Origin: Comamonadaceae bacterium
GTDB taxonomy: Bacteria; Pseudomonadota; Gammaproteobacteria; Burkholderiales; Burkholderiaceae_C
Assembly (NCBI GenBank): GCA_024642025.1
Contig: JAHEBY010000123.1
Coordinates: 1-7,730 of the forward strand
Direction of reading: 5' to 3'
DNA: 7,730 bases
This document shows positions 5,728-7,730 of this stretch, in pieces. Below the pieces are notes generated by a model. That model did no database searches and was not told the DNA's origin. It saw nothing but the letters and a program-made list of their open reading frames with translations. A program made the translations under genes and the position numbers. Numbering within the stretch: the first letter of the stretch is position 1; every line of letters begins with the position of its first letter.

Positions 5728-7311
5728 ATGTCTGGCCCTGCCCCTGCCCCTTCCGCCCCCTTACCCGCGTTGGAGGGTTCCGCGCGTGTCATAGGCACCA
5801 TAGCCCTCTCGCTGGCAACGTTCATGAACGTGCTGGATTCGTCTATTGCCAACGTGTCGCTGCCCGCCATTGCAGGCGACCTGGGCGTCAGTGCCAACCA
5901 GGGCACCTGGGTTATCACCAGTTTTGGTGTGGCCAATGCCATTGCGCTGCCCCTGACCGGCTGGCTATCCCAGCGATTTGGCCAAGTGCGCCTGTTTATC
6001 ACCAGCGTTTTGATGTTTGTGTTGACATCATGGTTGTGTGGTCTGGCGCCCAACATGACGACCCTGATCATTTTCAGGGCCATGCAAGGATTTGTGGCCG
6101 GGCCGATGATTCCACTTTCTCAAGGCCTTTTGCTGGCCAGTTATCCGCCCGCACTGGCGGGGCTGGCGATGGCCATGTGGGCCATGACCACCCTGGTGGC
6201 GCCCGTCGTCGGGCCATTGCTGGGTGGCTGGATTACCGACAACATCTATTGGTCGTGGATTTTTTACATCAATATCCCCATTGGCATATTGGCTGCATTT
6301 CTCGTCTGGACCATCTACCACAAGCGCGAAAGTGTGACTCGCAAACTGCCGATTGACAGCATCGGGCTGGGTCTGCTGGTTGTGTTTGTTGGCGCCTTGC
6401 AGATCATGCTCGACAAGGGCAAGGAGCTGGACTGGTTTCACTCGCCAGAAGTGACCGCGCTGGGTATCGTCGCCTTGGTCGGGTTTGCGTTTTTCGTGGC
6501 GTGGGAGTTGACTGAAGAACATCCGGTGGTGGATTTGCGACTGTTTAAAAGGCGTAACTTCTGGTCTGGCACATTGGCCATTTCGGTGGGGTACGGCTTG
6601 TTTTTCGGCAATGTGGTGTTGCTGCCGCTCTGGCTGCAGCAGTTCATGGGATACCCGTCCACCGACGCCGGCATGCTCTTGGCGCCAGTCGGCATTTTTG
6701 CCATTATTCTGTCGCCCATCGTGGGCAAAAACGTCGGCAAGGTGGACCCGCGCTATATGGCCAGCTTTGCGTTTGCCGTCTTTTTTGTGGTGCTGTACAT
6801 GCGGTCTCATTTCAGCACACAGGCAGACTTTGGAACCATCATGATCCCGACCGTCATTCAGGGTGTCGGCATGGCATTTTTCTTTATACCGCTGTCGGTC
6901 ATCCTGCTATCCGGCATATCGCCAGACAAAATTCCCGCAGCGTCCGGCCTGTCCAGCTTCGTGCGCGTGGTAGCAGGCTCCTTTGGCACGTCCATCGCTA
7001 CCACCGCGTGGCAGGACCGTGCCGCCATTCATCACGCGCAATTGGCTGAATCGGTCAACCTCGGTAGCCCTGCAGCCAATCAAATGCTGGCCGGCTTGGG
7101 CGCCGCTGGCATGAGCCCGGACCAGGCGCTGACCCAGATCAACCGCTTGGTCGACCAGCAAGCCTATATGTTGGCTGCCAACGACGTGTTTTACATCTCG
7201 GCCTTGATGTTTCTGGTGTTGATACCGATCGTTTGGCTGTCGCATCCGATGCGGGCCAAGGACGACAGGCAGAGTGCAGGCCCCGCAGATGCGGCCGCAA
7301 CAGCCCACTAA
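5728..7311 (+). CDS. emrB: EmrB-type DHA2 multidrug transporter (MFS, 14 helices)
   Basis: Proton-driven inner-membrane exporter of 527 residues, the typical DHA2 length, that hands hydrophobic or weak-acid substrates to EmrA. After a proline- and alanine-rich tail (1-20), helix 1 carries FMNVLDSSIANVSLPAIAG (32-50), the DHA2 motif with Asp37. GTWVITSFGVANAIALPLTG (59-78) is a standard DHA2 block, motif A reads GWLSQRFGQVRLF (78-90), motif C reads APVVGPLLGGWI (158-169), and WIFYINIPIG (177-186) follows. LDKGKELDWF (228-237) is typical of the EmrB subgroup. The second half is hydrophobic throughout and ends in a polar tail after WLSHPM. It is the last gene of the operon; the next feature is the tRNA promoter 18 bases later. 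A palindrome CCAAATTTGG (7314-7323) follows the stop, but I see no intrinsic terminator, so read-through into the tRNA region is possible. Confidence 0.96.
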   Translation: MSGPAPAPSAPLPALEGSARVIGTIALSLATFMNVLDSSIANVSLPAIAGDLGVSANQGTWVITSFGVANAIALPLTGWLSQRFGQVRLFITSVLMFVLTSWLCGLAPNMTTLIIFRAMQGFVAGPMIPLSQGLLLASYPPALAGLAMAMWAMTTLVAPVVGPLLGGWITDNIYWSWIFYINIPIGILAAFLVWTIYHKRESVTRKLPIDSIGLGLLVVFVGALQIMLDKGKELDWFHSPEVTALGIVALVGFAFFVAWELTEEHPVVDLRLFKRRNFWSGTLAISVGYGLFFGNVVLLPLWLQQFMGYPSTDAGMLLAPVGIFAIILSPIVGKNVGKVDPRYMASFAFAVFFVVLYMRSHFSTQADFGTIMIPTVIQGVGMAFFFIPLSVILLSGISPDKIPAASGLSSFVRVVAGSFGTSIATTAWQDRAAIHHAQLAESVNLGSPAANQMLAGLGAAGMSPDQALTQINRLVDQQAYMLAANDVFYISALMFLVLIPIVWLSHPMRAKDDRQSAGPADAAATAH

Positions 7312-7329
7312 CCCCAAATTTGGAGCGAG

Positions 7330-7356
7330 TTGCCTGCGACCCCGGACTGTTAGAAT
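7330..7356 (+). promoter_or_regulatory. Probable promoter of the tRNA-Ser gene
   Basis: TGTTAGAAT (7348-7356) is an extended -10 element, with TAGAAT at 7351-7356. A partial -35 box TTGCCT (7330-7335) lies 15 bp upstream, shorter than ideal but tolerable with an extended -10. Transcription would begin near 7363, about ten bases before the mature tRNA 5' end, leaving a short leader for RNase P. Confidence 0.5.
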
Positions 7357-7373
7357 TCAAGCCGACCGGAATC

Positions 7374-7461
<88 letters not shown>

Positions 7462-7504
7462 ATGAGTCCGGGCCCTCAACGTTCAAAGTCCTTTCGTATT
7501 GGAA

Positions 7505-7524
7505 AGCCCCGCGCCATGCGGGCT
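7505..7524 (+). terminator. Imperfect hairpin downstream of the tRNA
   Basis: AGCCCCGC (7505-7512) pairs with GCGGGCT (7518-7524) with one bulged C and a GCCAT loop. It lies 43 bases after the tRNA and could end or stabilise the primary transcript. No U-tract follows immediately (the next T-rich run is at 7566-7579), so it is at best a weak or degenerate terminator. An alternative pairing of CGCGC (7510-7514) with GCGCG (7528-7532) competes with it. Confidence 0.35.
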
Positions 7525-7730
7525 ACAGCGCGGTTCTGTCATTCTCTAAATCGCAAATTTCCTCTCTTTTTGCTTTTTCCATCCCTATTTCCGGACCTTT
7601 TCTCGGTGAGGCACTACGCCGGTACAGCAAAGTATCTCGTTCTCAACAAAGCACCAGCCGTCAACATCACTAGATAAACGCGATTGGCAGCTCCGCGCCT
7701 CTTTCGAATACAACGCCTGATAGGCCCCAA
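7525..7730. other. Tail of the window without a supported gene
   Basis: This stretch, rich in T on the + strand around 7555-7600, holds no coding region I trust. Open frames through it overlap the tRNA, have no ribosome site and show no family-like sequence. On the minus strand a frame stays open from the window edge down to a stop near 7616, with a basic, Leu-rich translation that I do not recognise; it could be the end of a gene lying beyond the window, but evidence is thin. Confidence 0.3.

Noticed and set aside
6028..6810. 260-codon minus-strand open frame opposite emrB
   Set aside because: Its translation is rich in His, Gln and Arg, as expected from the reverse complement of a transmembrane gene; there is no domain or start signal.
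7314..7323. Palindrome CCAAATTTGG after emrB
   Set aside because: It is a perfect 10-bp dyad but has no loop for an RNA hairpin and no known operator assignment; a match of this size can occur by chance.

Overview
The window looks like an ordinary chromosomal stretch from a betaproteobacterium, most likely Burkholderiales and probably Comamonadaceae (Rhodoferax/Polaromonas-like). This rests on moderately high G+C, the style of the TrpS protein with its C-terminal DUF1508-like extension, and a short AT-rich hairpin repeat that I recall from Comamonadaceae genomes. The organism call is inference from protein and repeat style; no search was run. All genes are on the + strand.

Layout. (1) 1-1061: 3' part of trpS, whose N-terminus lies outside the window, with a DUF1508-like domain fused to its end. 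(2) 1137-2354: a DHA3-type (MFS_3/EntS-like) major facilitator exporter, with an inverted repeat over its start codon. (3) 2355-2459: a compact control region with a near-consensus sigma-70 promoter and two MarR-like palindromes whose centres are 30 bp apart. (4) 2460-7311: a four-gene cluster consisting of a MarR-family regulator, an outer-membrane efflux lipoprotein (OprM/NodT type), an EmrA-type membrane fusion protein and an EmrB-type DHA2 transporter. (5) 7330-7461: a tRNA-Ser(CGA) gene with its own extended -10 promoter. (6) 7462-7730: 269 bp with one imperfect hairpin and no gene I can support.

How the genes work together. EmrB would pump hydrophobic or weak-acid compounds across the inner membrane, EmrA would bridge the periplasm, and the lipoprotein channel would complete the route out of the cell. 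The MarR protein, encoded first in the operon, would repress its own promoter through the two palindromes until a substrate-like ligand releases it. This resembles E. coli emrRAB, except that the outer-membrane channel is encoded inside the operon instead of being borrowed from TolC. The upstream DHA3 exporter may be a separate unit.

I found no wholly new system. The most interesting points are the operator/promoter layout with a probable leaderless regulator mRNA, the dispersed-repeat-like segment read in frame inside the channel gene, the TrpS fusion domain, and the lack of clear Shine-Dalgarno sequences throughout the efflux operon.
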